Part shown: positions 9,968 through 19,154 of the stretch, in pieces
How positions within the stretch are numbered: position 1 is the stretch's first letter
Layout of the letters: every line of letters starts with the position of its first letter
The notes under the pieces: model-generated
What the model was told of the DNA's origin: nothing
Seen by the model: the letters and a program-made list of their open reading frames with translations, nothing else
The model's database searches: none
Source of the DNA: Lujinxingia litoralis
GTDB taxonomy: Bacteria; Myxococcota_A; Bradymonadia; Bradymonadales; Bradymonadaceae
Length of the DNA: 64,000 bases
Reading direction: 5' to 3'
NCBI RefSeq assembly: GCF_003260125.1
Contig: NZ_QHKO01000001.1
Span: 186,001-250,000 of the forward strand
Translations under genes and position numbers: made by a program

Positions 9968-11344
9968 ATGAACGCCGAGATCTTCCGCGCCTACGACATC
10001 CGCGGCATCGCCGACACCGACCTCAACGACGATCTGGTCTGCGACATCGGACGCGCCTTCGCCACCATGGTGGCACGACGCGGCCAGAGTCAGCCCCGCA
10101 TCGGTATCGGACGCGATGCCCGACGTTCCTCCGACCGCATCTTCAATGCCCTACAGCGCGGCATGCGCGAGGCCGGCGCTCACGTCGTCAACCTGGGCAC
10201 TGTCCCCACTCCCCTGGTCTACTTCGCCGCCCTCACCTCCGGCTTCCACGGCGCCGTCCAGATCACCGGCAGCCATAACCCCGGAGAGTACAACGGCTTT
10301 AAAATGATGATCGGCAAGGAAACTCTCCATGGCGAATCCATCCAGGAGCTGCGCCGCCTGATCGAAGCCCGGGACTTCACCACCGGTGATGACCTGAGCT
10401 GCTCCGCCATGCCCGACCTGCGCAAGAACTACATCGAATGGATCCGCGACAACATCTCCATGGGGCCGCGCAAACTCCACATCGCGGTCGACTCCGGCAA
10501 TGGCGTCGCTGGCGTCATCGCCCCGGAACTCCTGCGCGATGCCATCAGCGCCCGCATCGAAGAGCTCTACTCCGAGCCCGACGGCACCTTCCCCAATCAC
10601 CATCCCGATCCCACCGTCCCCGAAAACCTCACCGACCTTATTGACCGCGTCCAAGAGCTCGGCTGTGACTTTGGCGTCGCCTACGATGGCGACGGAGACC
10701 GCATTGGCGTCGTCGACGAAAAGGGACAGATCATCTGGGGCGACCGCCTCATGATCCTCTTCGCGCGCCAGGTGCTGGCCAACAACCCCGGTGCCACCAT
10801 CATCGGAGAGGTCAAGTGCTCCCAGACCCTCTTCGACGACATCCAGGCTCACGGCGGCGTCCCGGTCATGGCACGTGTGGGCCACAGCCTGATCAAAGCC
10901 AAGATTCAGGAAACCGACGCTCACCTGGCCGGCGAAATGAGCGGACACATCTTCTTCAACGATCGTTTCTTCGGCTTTGACGACGCACTCTACGCCACCT
11001 GCCGCCTGGCCGAGATCCTCTCCCACACCGACCAGCCCCTCAGCGAGCTCTTGGCCGACGTACCCCAGACCCACGTCACCCCCGAAATCCGCCGCGACTG
11101 TCCCGAATCCATCAAGTTCAAGGTCCCCGGCATCGTCGCCCAGCACTTCTCAGCCGACTATGAAACCAACACCATCGACGGCGTCCGCGTAAAATTCCCC
11201 CAGGGATGGGGACTCGTCCGCGCCAGCAACACCCAGCCGGTCCTCGTGATGCGCGCCGAAGGTCAATCCCCTGAAACCCGCGACGCCTACCTCAAGCTCC
11301 TCGACGAGGCGGTCGCCGAGGCGGAACGCACACTCGGGTCCTGA
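9968..11344 (+). CDS. manB: Phosphomannomutase/phosphoglucomutase
   Basis: 458 residues, typical for the alpha-D-phosphohexomutase family, which interconverts hexose 1- and 6-phosphates to supply sugar nucleotides for polysaccharide synthesis. All four family motifs are present: the catalytic phosphoserine in TGSHNPGEYNG (Ser102), the metal-binding DGDGDR (240-245), the sugar-specificity loop GEMSGH (322-327) and the phosphate-binding VRASNTQPVL near the C-terminus. ATG 9968 begins the family's typical FRAYDIRGI start. The symbol follows the dual-specificity ManB/AlgC type and could equally be algC. Confidence 0.92.
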   Translation: MNAEIFRAYDIRGIADTDLNDDLVCDIGRAFATMVARRGQSQPRIGIGRDARRSSDRIFNALQRGMREAGAHVVNLGTVPTPLVYFAALTSGFHGAVQITGSHNPGEYNGFKMMIGKETLHGESIQELRRLIEARDFTTGDDLSCSAMPDLRKNYIEWIRDNISMGPRKLHIAVDSGNGVAGVIAPELLRDAISARIEELYSEPDGTFPNHHPDPTVPENLTDLIDRVQELGCDFGVAYDGDGDRIGVVDEKGQIIWGDRLMILFARQVLANNPGATIIGEVKCSQTLFDDIQAHGGVPVMARVGHSLIKAKIQETDAHLAGEMSGHIFFNDRFFGFDDALYATCRLAEILSHTDQPLSELLADVPQTHVTPEIRRDCPESIKFKVPGIVAQHFSADYETNTIDGVRVKFPQGWGLVRASNTQPVLVMRAEGQSPETRDAYLKLLDEAVAEAERTLGS

Positions 11345-11365
11345 CCCCCTGCTGGCAACACCTAC

Positions 11366-11401
11366 AAAAAAGCCTCCCGGGCACTCCCGGGAGGCTTTTT
11401 T
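11366..11401. terminator. Bidirectional terminator
   Basis: An A6 tract, a perfect GC-rich stem (AGCCTCCCGGG / CCCGGGAGGCT, short loop) and a T6 tract lie between the convergent phosphohexomutase and HEAT-like genes, so the hairpin can end transcription from both sides. Confidence 0.9.
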
Positions 11402-11412
11402 ATGCCTGTAAC

Positions 11413-12270
11413 TCACACCCGCCAGGGGGCGGTGCGTTCCTCTCGCAGCCGCACCAGCCTTCCGGCCGCCTCCTGCACCAACTCGTGCAGCTCGCCACTC
11501 CCGGCGACTTGCCGAAGCATCTTCAAAGGCAACGTCGGCAAAATCTTCAACGCCACCCCGGTAGGACCAAAGGGGTTACGCGCCAGCGCCTCCCGCACCT
11601 CCACCTTGCGAAACCACACCGGATGGCAAGCCACCTCATTCACCAGCTCCGGAACAGTGGGGCGGCGAGCAGCGATCACGAGCACATCCCGCACGCGCAA
11701 CTGGGGGTTGGATAGCAGCTTCCCGATCACCAGCGGGCTCGGATCCATCAGCAAACGATCCAACAACTTGCGCTCGCGCTCGCTGGCCATCATCCGTCGT
11801 TCCCCGAGCGTGATCTCTCGCTCCAGCGGCAGGCGCACCTCCGGCAACTTCCGCCCCGCGGCCAGCCCCCGCACCGGTGGCGCATCACGCAACATCGCCA
11901 CCACCGACGCGCGCTCCGCGCGATAGGCCGCCTCAAAAAGCTCGGTAATCCAGCCGTAGTCCGCGTCTACATCCACGGTCACCAGCCAGTAGGCCGCCGC
12001 CAGCATGGCCTCCATCGCATCAGCGTCTCCCCACAGCGCGCCCCGGATCAGCTGATCCAGGCACCAGACGGCTTCATCAGCCTCTAGCGCCTCCAGACGA
12101 CCAGCCACGGTAGCCGCCCGCATCGCCAGCTCGGGCACTCCGACGACGTGGCGAACCATCGCCTCATACGCCCTCGCCAGCGGGTCGGGCACCGGCGAGT
12201 CCCCCCCTCCCGACGACGCATCTACCCTCGGCAAATCACCATGCGCAGCGCTCTCGTCGGGATCACCCAT
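11413..12270 (-). CDS. HEAT-like/DUF2336-like repeat protein
   Basis: 285 residues, mostly helical. The C-terminal half has repeated helices with the pattern DPSPLVIGKLLSNPQLRVRDV and ACHPVWFRKVEVREALARNP, resembling armadillo/HEAT or DUF2336-type repeats found in many delta-proteobacterial proteins. No enzyme motif is visible, so a protein-protein scaffold is the likeliest role (inference). The start lies three bases beyond the stop of the upstream zinc-ribbon gene, so the two form an operon. Confidence 0.75.
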   Translation of the reverse strand: MGDPDESAAHGDLPRVDASSGGGDSPVPDPLARAYEAMVRHVVGVPELAMRAATVAGRLEALEADEAVWCLDQLIRGALWGDADAMEAMLAAAYWLVTVDVDADYGWITELFEAAYRAERASVVAMLRDAPPVRGLAAGRKLPEVRLPLEREITLGERRMMASERERKLLDRLLMDPSPLVIGKLLSNPQLRVRDVLVIAARRPTVPELVNEVACHPVWFRKVEVREALARNPFGPTGVALKILPTLPLKMLRQVAGSGELHELVQEAAGRLVRLREERTAPWRV

Positions 12271-12273
12271 AAA

Positions 12274-13692
12274 TCACTCTCCCACCGCAACCGGCGCCCC
12301 GCCTCCGGCCTGCTCAACCACGCTCACCTTAAGCCCGAAGTTACCACCCTCGAGCACGGTCTGCGGCACGTCGTCGAACACCAGCGTAAAGGGCACCACC
12401 GACTTCGGATTCACCGACTGGCCGCCTCCCTTTACCAGCGCGCGCACATCCTCCACGCTCTTCTGGCCGCTCACCTCCGCCGCACTCACATCGGCGCCGG
12501 CCACACCACCCACCTCTCGCAGCGGGCGGCCTTCGGCGCTGGAAACCGTCGCGCGAAGCTCCACATTATGGAACGCGCTCTCGGCGTAGCTGCGCACGAA
12601 CCCCTTGACCAGAAGCACCTTGGCGTCGCGCCCCACATCGACCAGCTGGCCATACACACTCTCGGCCGCCAGCGGAGCCTCGGGGGCCTGAATGATCGTG
12701 GTCTGCGTCGGCCGGGCCCACTCCTCACGCGGGGTATACTCTCCGTCCCCGAAAGCCACCTCGATCATCTGACCGAAGTTTTTGAAATCCAGAAACCCGT
12801 CGTTGAGTGCAGCGACCGTTCCCAGAAAACCCATCGACACCAGGCACATCAGCAAAAGCACCACCGCCAACTTCGACCCGCCGCGTCCTCCGATGCGATG
12901 CGGCTCCAGGTCGTCAAGCTCGCCAGCAGCCACAGGAGCAGGTCGCGCTGCCGGTGCGGCAGCCGCCGGCGCCACCCGCGCAGCGGCTGCTCGCGGAGGC
13001 GCCGCGCCAACCGGCGGCCGTGCCGGCGCCGGCGCCGATGCGCCGGGCTCAACCTTGCCGGTGTTCGGATCAAAATAAGGACCGTCTTCGCCAAAGGACT
13101 CGTCCACCAACTCCGACGCATCCCCAAACGCCCCCTGTCCCTGCCCCAGAATCGGCCCCGAATCCTCCGCCGCGTCCACATCTTCCGCTGGCGCCGCCTG
13201 CGCAGTCGGCGGCGCGCCGGCGAGCTTCACCCCGGGGGGCGGACCGAACTTCGCGGCGGGCGCTGCGGCCGCCGGCGCCTGAGCAACCTCGTCGCTCGCT
13301 TCCTCCTCCGAGGCAGCTTCCTCCTCCGAGACAGCAGCCTCCTCCTCACCACCTGAAAGCGCGCTGGCCTTCTTCGGCTTGAGGTTCAACCCCGCGTGAG
13401 GAAAGGGGTTCGAACTCCCGGAGCCCCCCAGACTCAGCCCGCCTTTACCCGGCAGTTTGAGCTTCTTCTCCTCACTCTCGGCCTCGGCCGGCTCGGCCGC
13501 CTCCGTCGCTTCGGGCTCGGCCGCCTCGGCGTGATCCTCTTCCTGATAGAAGATCTCCACCTCGTCGCCTTCCCCCGCGCGAACTCGAAACACATGACTG
13601 CAGCGCGAGCAGCGCAGCTTCACGCCTTTCTCACTGACGCGCTCATCGGGGAGGTTAAAACCTGTCGAACATTCGGGACACCGGATGATCAT
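12274..13692 (-). CDS. MJ0042-type zinc-ribbon protein with DUF3426-like C-terminus
   Basis: 472 residues. Residues 1-40 are an MJ0042-family zinc finger (CPECSTGF ... CSRCSHVFRV, two CxxC knuckles). A long Glu/Ala/Pro-rich low-complexity linker follows, then one membrane helix (about residues 270-292, LAVVLLLMCLVSMGFLG). The C-terminal domain is a beta-rich DUF3426-like fold (LVKGFVRSYAESAFHNVEL). This architecture is common in Myxococcota and related groups, with the finger in the cytoplasm. Function is unknown. GAGG upstream supports ATG 13692. Confidence 0.85.
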   Translation of the reverse strand: MIIRCPECSTGFNLPDERVSEKGVKLRCSRCSHVFRVRAGEGDEVEIFYQEEDHAEAAEPEATEAAEPAEAESEEKKLKLPGKGGLSLGGSGSSNPFPHAGLNLKPKKASALSGGEEEAAVSEEEAASEEEASDEVAQAPAAAAPAAKFGPPPGVKLAGAPPTAQAAPAEDVDAAEDSGPILGQGQGAFGDASELVDESFGEDGPYFDPNTGKVEPGASAPAPARPPVGAAPPRAAAARVAPAAAAPAARPAPVAAGELDDLEPHRIGGRGGSKLAVVLLLMCLVSMGFLGTVAALNDGFLDFKNFGQMIEVAFGDGEYTPREEWARPTQTTIIQAPEAPLAAESVYGQLVDVGRDAKVLLVKGFVRSYAESAFHNVELRATVSSAEGRPLREVGGVAGADVSAAEVSGQKSVEDVRALVKGGGQSVNPKSVVPFTLVFDDVPQTVLEGGNFGLKVSVVEQAGGGAPVAVGE

Positions 13693-13799
13693 CGATTCGC
13701 CTCAATTTCATGAGTGTTCTTGCGGACCTGGACCCTACGCCAGACCCCAATGTAGCGCGCACCGGCCGCGCCTCCAACCCCCTTTTCCACGCCAGGCCC

Positions 13800-14333
13800 T
13801 CAGTCCTGACGCTCGTGCGCCACCATCGCCTCCAGGCGCATCAAACGGTCTTCGAGCTCCCCCACCGTCTTTTGAAGCTCGTCGATTTCATGCTGCATCT
13901 CCGGAAGGTGCGTAAGCTGATCGACCGCGTCTCGAAAACGATCATCCAGACGACGCTGCATCTCGTCGACCGAACGCTGCGTCCCGTCGACAAACTCACG
14001 AATCGCCTTCCCTCCCTCCTCCAACGCCTCGGCCCGTCGCTTAAACTCATCGCGAAACTGGGTCACCGGCCACTGCAGGCGCGCAAAAAACTCCTCGCCA
14101 GACTGAATGATCCCCCGCAATACCGACACCGGAAACGCCGGGTTCGCACGCTGCTGATCCAGCACAATATGTGCCAGCGTCGCGCTGGTAATATCTTCCC
14201 CTGTCGAATTGTCGATAATGCGCACATCCTCGCCCTGGCGAACCATCTCCTCGATGTTCTCCAGGGTGATGTACGTACTCGATTCGGTATCGTAGAGCTT
14301 GCGGTTGGCGTAACGCTTGACGAGCTTAGGCAT
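13800..14333 (-). CDS. PhaR-type polyhydroxyalkanoate regulator-like protein
   Basis: 177 residues. The N-terminal 60 residues match the PHA accumulation regulator DNA-binding domain (KRYANRKLYDTESSTYITLE ... GEDVRIIDNSTGED). The C-terminal 100 residues are a coiled coil rich in Glu, Arg and Gln, as in PhaR proteins that bind PHA granules and DNA. No PHA synthase, depolymerase or phasin gene lies in the window, so the target is unclear. It lies between the zinc-ribbon gene and an outer-membrane protein gene, all on the minus strand. Confidence 0.85.
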   Translation of the reverse strand: MPKLVKRYANRKLYDTESSTYITLENIEEMVRQGEDVRIIDNSTGEDITSATLAHIVLDQQRANPAFPVSVLRGIIQSGEEFFARLQWPVTQFRDEFKRRAEALEEGGKAIREFVDGTQRSVDEMQRRLDDRFRDAVDQLTHLPEMQHEIDELQKTVGELEDRLMRLEAMVAHERQD

Positions 14334-14363
14334 ACTTTTTGGCCCTGCTTACGGGTTGCGAAG

Positions 14364-15254
14364 TTAGAAATCCACTCCGCCCGCAAACGTATACTGCTGC
14401 ACCGTATCCGAAAAGACCGCTTCCAGCGTGAAGTTCAAAATCCACACATGCAGACGCAGCCCACCTAAGAAACGATTGATCTGAATCTGCTGCTGCCCGA
14501 ACACAAACTCCGGAGCAAACACCTCGCCGGGACGGTCCGGATTAAACTGCGGCGGACGCGGGTCCTGAGGATAGGCATTGAGTACCCGGCTGGAACTGAT
14601 CACGTAGAGCTGCTGAAAACCCACGTAAGGCGTCAACGCCATCACGCCGCCCAGCGCAAAGGACTTCGACGCCGACACGTCCCAGCCCACGTTGACCATG
14701 TTCAGCTCGCGCGCACCAACCACCGTGTTCACCGTGCCGCGCACTCCCACATCCGGGAAGTAGTAGAACCCTTCGTTAAGCGCCCAACGCAAGTCGGCGC
14801 CCATCGTGAACATCTCGCTGTCGTAGAGATAGCCCAGGTTGCCGGCCACCTCAAAAGAGAAGGGCAGCCCCTTGCGCACCTGAAGGTGCCCGGTAAAGAG
14901 CGTCGACTCCGGGTTACGATCGCGAACCCCCAGCTGCCAGTGCTCTTCGGTATGCGGAATCGCCGAAAGACTCCCCATGAACATCACCGCAAAACCGGCT
15001 TCCCCCAGCGTCTCCGACGGAGCCACAAAACGCGGCGCCATCACCTGCCCCAGGTCACGCGACAGATCGTAGAAGAGCGCCTCATCGGGCTCGGCAACCC
15101 CACAGGTCTCCGCACACCCGGCCTCGGTGTTCTCATTAAAGGTCGCAAAGCGCGACAACTCCAGATCGTTGCCGCCCGCCATCGCCGGCGATGCTATCGC
15201 AAACACACTGAGCACGCTGCCCAGACAAACCACTCGGCGTTTCCATGCACTCAT
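14364..15254 (-). CDS. Outer-membrane beta-barrel protein, unknown function
   Basis: 296 residues from ATG 15254, supported by GGAGG seven bases upstream. A signal peptide ends ASPAMA-GG. Two Cys lie close together near the mature N-terminus (GCAETCG). The rest has alternating strands with aromatic girdles (LYDSEMFTMGADLRWAL, LRLHVWILNFTLEAVF) and a C-terminal Phe (TFAGGVDF), consistent with an outer-membrane barrel of about 10-12 strands. Family not recognised. It ends 30 bases upstream of the PhaR-like gene and may be co-transcribed with it. Confidence 0.75.
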   Translation of the reverse strand: MSAWKRRVVCLGSVLSVFAIASPAMAGGNDLELSRFATFNENTEAGCAETCGVAEPDEALFYDLSRDLGQVMAPRFVAPSETLGEAGFAVMFMGSLSAIPHTEEHWQLGVRDRNPESTLFTGHLQVRKGLPFSFEVAGNLGYLYDSEMFTMGADLRWALNEGFYYFPDVGVRGTVNTVVGARELNMVNVGWDVSASKSFALGGVMALTPYVGFQQLYVISSSRVLNAYPQDPRPPQFNPDRPGEVFAPEFVFGQQQIQINRFLGGLRLHVWILNFTLEAVFSDTVQQYTFAGGVDF

Positions 15255-15522
15255 CCACCAACCTCCAACAGCCCGACGGCGCAGCATGCTCAATCACTCA
15301 GACGAGCTCTGCCCCCTGCCAGGGACAGCACCCGTGGTGCAGCTTTGGATCACTTCCAGATCGTCTGGGCGTTCTATCAAGGGGGGGTAGGAGCGTCAAG
15401 TCACCGCCCCTTGCCCTCCCTTGGTCAGCGCAGCCGCTCCTCTGTTATAACGCGCTCCGGGCACTTTCCCGCCCTCCCCACGACCAGCCCCCCAGCTCGA
15501 TCCTCCGCACCGACTTCTCCTT

Positions 15523-16380
15523 ATGCTGACTTCCCTGAATCCCCCCTTCCGCTCCGTCTACACGCCCTCTCCCTTTCAAATGCACCCCTTCCACTGGTGG
15601 GAGTGCGGCCAGGGCACCGAGACCGTGGTCTTCCTCCACGGGATCATGGCCCACGCGATGGCCTTTCGCCTGGCAGTCTCCCCCCTGGCCGCGCGTTTCC
15701 GCGTCATCGTCGCCGACCTCCCCGCCCATGGACGCGACCAGACCTTCCGCTCCCCCGATGACATCCCGCCCACCGTCCAGGGGCTTTCGCGCTGGCTCGA
15801 CGCCCTCCTCGCCAGCATCGGCGACTCCCGGGTGCACCTGGTGGGCCACTCGCTGGGCGCCACGCTGGGCTTTCATCGCGCTCTGCGCGCCGACCGCGCC
15901 CCTTTGCAAAGCCTGACCCTGATCAGCCCCGGCCTCAAACTGCGCACGCCACGCCAGGCCGCAGGCCTGATCAAAAGACTCCCCTCCCCCCTGGCGCAAC
16001 TGGGCATGAACCGCCTGGGCATCCGTCTGCTGGAGCCCCTGCAATGGCGCCGGGCACGCATGACCACCGACGAACTCGATGCCTACCTCGAGCCTCTCAA
16101 ACACCCCGCGCGCCTTGATTTCATGCTTCGCCTGGCCGCCGACCTGGTCGCGGCCGGCGATCGCAGCCAGGGCGCCGAACACATCGCGCTTCCCACCCTT
16201 CTGATCTGGGGCGATCGCGACCACCTCCTTCCCCTGGAAACCGCCCACCGACTCGAACGCGCCATCCCCCGCGCCTCCCTCCACGTCTTCAACGCCTGCG
16301 GTCACTGCCCGATGGAAGACTACCCAGACGACTTCAATCGCTTGCTCGCAGACTTTTTGGCCCTGCACGCTCACCCCTGA
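15523..16380 (+). CDS. Alpha/beta-fold hydrolase
   Basis: 285 residues, cytoplasmic. It shows the oxyanion strand VVFLHGI (35-41), nucleophile elbow VGHSLG (Ser110), acid strand LLIWGDRDHLLP and catalytic His in the late motif CGHCPMEDYP. The catalytic triad is complete. The family covers esterases, lipases and C-C hydrolases, and the substrate cannot be deduced. The 15255-15522 spacer upstream has a TATAAC hexamer at 15446-15451 that may be its -10 element. Transcription converges with the next gene across a terminator. Confidence 0.85.
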   Translation: MLTSLNPPFRSVYTPSPFQMHPFHWWECGQGTETVVFLHGIMAHAMAFRLAVSPLAARFRVIVADLPAHGRDQTFRSPDDIPPTVQGLSRWLDALLASIGDSRVHLVGHSLGATLGFHRALRADRAPLQSLTLISPGLKLRTPRQAAGLIKRLPSPLAQLGMNRLGIRLLEPLQWRRARMTTDELDAYLEPLKHPARLDFMLRLAADLVAAGDRSQGAEHIALPTLLIWGDRDHLLPLETAHRLERAIPRASLHVFNACGHCPMEDYPDDFNRLLADFLALHAHP

Positions 16381-16393
16381 CTCGTCGCGCATT

Positions 16394-16423
16394 AAAAAAG
16401 CCGGCCCCCCGCAGGGGGCCGGC
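16394..16423 (-). terminator. Rho-independent terminator for the lipoprotein gene
   Basis: Ten-base perfect stem GCCGGCCCCC / GGGGGCCGGC with loop CGCA. The A6 tract on its left gives a U run for transcripts coming from the minus strand (gene ending at 16450). It may also slow plus-strand transcription from the hydrolase gene. Confidence 0.85.
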
Positions 16424-16449
16424 TCCTTCGTCCTTGCGACTCCGGCGAA

Positions 16450-17397
16450 TCACTCCGCCGAGGCCTCCGCGCGCGGCGGCACCGGACAGGTAATCGACGC
16501 CTTCTTCTGCGTGACCTCCTCACGCAGCGCGTTATCCTCCACACCGCTTACGCTGAGCTGACTGGCCTGCTCACACCGCAGCTCTTTGAGCTTGTGCAGA
16601 CGCACCTCCAGCGCCTCGCGCTCGGCCGGCTCGCGTTCTAAACGCTCCTCCAACTCCGCCTGATACTCCTGAACCGTCTTGGTATCGCCGTCTTTAATGG
16701 CCTGCTCAATCGCCGCTTCAATCCACGGGTTACGAGAACCCAGCGCTTCGAGCGCCCCTTCCTGCCGACGGATGTAGTCTTCGTAGTACGTCAGCGCCAA
16801 CATGCGGGCTCCGGCCAACACCTCGGGCTTCTGCGCTTCCCCGGCCCAGGCCGCAATCTCGTCGAGCACTGCCTGCGCTTCCTCACCCAGCGTCTCGGGC
16901 GCTTCCGTCCCCGAACGGGTCTTCTCACGCAGGTGAATCAGGTTCTCCAAGCGCTGCAACCTCACCCAACCGTTCTTCGGAAACGCCTGCTGCGCCTTCG
17001 CAAAGCTCGCCTCGGCCTCCGAGAGAGTGCCGTGACTGGCCTTCGGATCGTCGGCCATGCTCAGCGCGCGGTCCAGGTCGGGCCACTCCACATTATTGAG
17101 CACAAACGCACGCAGGGCTTTATCCTCCCCCGCCATCCACACCACCGGCCCGGTCCGCACCTGCCCGCGCCACTCATTGGCCATCTCCACCTCGGAGATC
17201 GGCTCGTGACAGGCCTCCACCAGCACCTGATAGCTGCGGTCCCCGTGTAGTTTCACCTCATGAAAGCGCTCGGTGGACGCCCGGCACTTCTCAATCTCAT
17301 GCGTCACCACATTTAAAACGCGGTCCTCAGTCTTACTGCAGCCCCACAGCGTGCAGGCCATCAACGTGGCCGTAATCACCTTCATAGAACGTTGCAT
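16450..17397 (-). CDS. Lipoprotein of unknown function with helical/coiled-coil body
   Basis: 315 residues. The lipobox LWGC places the lipidated Cys at residue 20. The body is largely helical and rich in Glu, Gln and Ala, with segments such as EEQAELEERLE-type coiled coil (about residues 215-265). Several dispersed Cys residues occur. No named domain. ATG 17397 has GGAG about ten bases upstream; a second ATG four codons in is possible. Confidence 0.75.
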   Translation of the reverse strand: MQRSMKVITATLMACTLWGCSKTEDRVLNVVTHEIEKCRASTERFHEVKLHGDRSYQVLVEACHEPISEVEMANEWRGQVRTGPVVWMAGEDKALRAFVLNNVEWPDLDRALSMADDPKASHGTLSEAEASFAKAQQAFPKNGWVRLQRLENLIHLREKTRSGTEAPETLGEEAQAVLDEIAAWAGEAQKPEVLAGARMLALTYYEDYIRRQEGALEALGSRNPWIEAAIEQAIKDGDTKTVQEYQAELEERLEREPAEREALEVRLHKLKELRCEQASQLSVSGVEDNALREEVTQKKASITCPVPPRAEASAE

Positions 17398-17565
17398 CGG
17401 AGAGCTCCGTGGATCGATTCAGTTGGCCCGAATTCTCTGGGATAGTCTGTTTGAGCCGTCGACGCCCGCAAGCATCCAACGGTATCGCCGCGGACCATAT
17501 CACAGCCCCGGTCCTCGCAAAACGCGCCCATCGCTCCTGAACCTCTTCTCAGGTAGACTGGTCAC

Positions 17566-18771
17566 ATGAGTAACGAACCTGCCGACAACCCCCAACTCGA
17601 TCTTCTTGAGGCGACCTCCGAGATCCCCCAGGCCAACAACCTGGAAACCTTCATCGCGCTCATCCACCAACTCCAGGACGGCCCTCATACCTTCGAGGCG
17701 ATTGCCGAATCCCTGGGCGTAGAACCCCGCACCGCGCGCTACTACGCAGACTTTGCCCGCTGGCTCGAACTTGTCCGCCCCTCCGACGTCGGCGCCATCA
17801 CGCTAACCCCGGACGGACGACGCTTCGCACTCAGCATCGCGGCTCGCCCACGCATTTTCTCCAACGCGCTCTTCGCACGTCCCCTGGTGCACACCGTGCA
17901 CCGACTCAAACAGCAAGAGCTGGCCGACCAGCCCGAACCGGCGGCAACCCGGGAAGCCTGCCGCCGGGCCATCACCGCCCACTCAAACCTCAGCGCGGCC
18001 ACCGTAAATCGCCGCGCGAGCGCCCTGAGCGCCATGCTCGGCTACGCCTACCGCCGCCAGGACTTTGACTGGAACACAGGCAAGCCTCGCCCCCATCAAA
18101 ACACCCCACTGACCTTTGAGGGCCAGAGCTTTCTAACCGCGTTCAGCGCCCGCAAGTTCTCCTCGCGCACCGCCATCTGGATCGCGCTCCCCGCCCAACT
18201 TCTTCTCTTCTTGCGGCAGGAGCCCCTCGCGCTCAAAGACTGGAAACGCGCCTCCTACGATATCCCCCACACGCCACACGCCCGTTGGTTTGGCTCCATC
18301 CCCCTCAACCGCGCTACCCTCAACGCCGCAGCCCGCAAAGCTCCCGACCTTGCAAGCCTCATCGTCACCTGCAACCCCTACGTGGCCATGCTCATGGCCA
18401 TGCTCACATCCTGTGACCGCGTCGGGCGTCCCTACTTCACCCTGACCGACGATATGTACGGCGTACGCCTCTGGAGGCGCGGCCAGGAACTCGGCCCCCT
18501 GCTTGACGTGCTCAACACACTCGCGCGCAGCCTTGAGCTCCATCCCACCACACAGGTCCCTCACTGCCCACACACCCCCGGCGCTCGCCAGCTCGCCGCC
18601 CACGAACTTTTGGAAGTCCTCCAACGGGCTCGCCTGGCACACCACGGCGACACCGCGCTCATGGCCCGCACTGGCCTCATCGACGAGTGGCGCACCTCCA
18701 CCGACGATAACCCCTCGTTGGCCGAACGCCTGGGCGAACTCCGAGACGCGATCCTCCACGTCGTCTCTTAG
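17566..18771 (+). CDS. Winged-helix protein of unknown function
   Basis: 401 residues, no signal or membrane segment. Residues about 25-75 look like a winged helix-turn-helix (FEAIAESLGVEPRTARYYAD), followed by a wing and a short DGRRF strand. Residues about 120-160 (SAATVNRRASALSAMLGYAY) recall an Arg-rich DNA-contacting helix seen in DUF7226-like proteins associated with some restriction or AAA proteins. The C-terminal 230 residues are unrecognised. DNA binding is inference; there is no nuclease motif I can point to. It stands alone between convergent and divergent neighbours. Confidence 0.65.
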   Translation: MSNEPADNPQLDLLEATSEIPQANNLETFIALIHQLQDGPHTFEAIAESLGVEPRTARYYADFARWLELVRPSDVGAITLTPDGRRFALSIAARPRIFSNALFARPLVHTVHRLKQQELADQPEPAATREACRRAITAHSNLSAATVNRRASALSAMLGYAYRRQDFDWNTGKPRPHQNTPLTFEGQSFLTAFSARKFSSRTAIWIALPAQLLLFLRQEPLALKDWKRASYDIPHTPHARWFGSIPLNRATLNAAARKAPDLASLIVTCNPYVAMLMAMLTSCDRVGRPYFTLTDDMYGVRLWRRGQELGPLLDVLNTLARSLELHPTTQVPHCPHTPGARQLAAHELLEVLQRARLAHHGDTALMARTGLIDEWRTSTDDNPSLAERLGELRDAILHVVS

Positions 18772-18794
18772 CCCCCACCGCAGCCACACACCGC

Positions 18795-19025
18795 TTACGT
18801 ATCGCTCTGCTCGGGTTCAAAGAGCATCTCCCAGGCAAATCGCGCGCGATACCCGAAGTACACCAGGAAAAAGCCCGCAATCGCCAGCTCCGCTCCGGCT
18901 TCTCGCTCGCCAGTGGCCACCTGATACCCCATATGCGCCGAGAAGATCAGCCCGATGACCAGAAACACAAAGGGCAACGTATGCAACAGGTTAAACGTCA
19001 GGTTGTCAGGTTTTCGTAGCTTCAC
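18795..19025 (-). CDS. Small two-helix membrane protein
   Basis: 76 residues if started at GTG 19025; upstream in-frame starts (to 19133) would add an Arg/Pro-rich leader and cannot be excluded. Two hydrophobic helices are clear: LLHTLPFVFLVIGLIFSAHM and LAIAGFFLVYFGYRARFAW, with a charged C-terminus. Such short inner-membrane proteins have no assignable function. It lies tail to tail with the winged-helix gene, 23 bases apart. Confidence 0.5.
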   Translation of the reverse strand: MKLRKPDNLTFNLLHTLPFVFLVIGLIFSAHMGYQVATGEREAGAELAIAGFFLVYFGYRARFAWEMLFEPEQSDT

Positions 19026-19154
19026 GGCGATGTTCTCGAATGGCAGTGGTGGGTTGACCGGCAAACGCGCGCTGCGTCGGCTCTCAGGCCGACACCCTAC
19101 TTCGCACGCCCTCCCGGTCAACCTCCCCACCACGCCCGACCTTCCCGACCCAAC

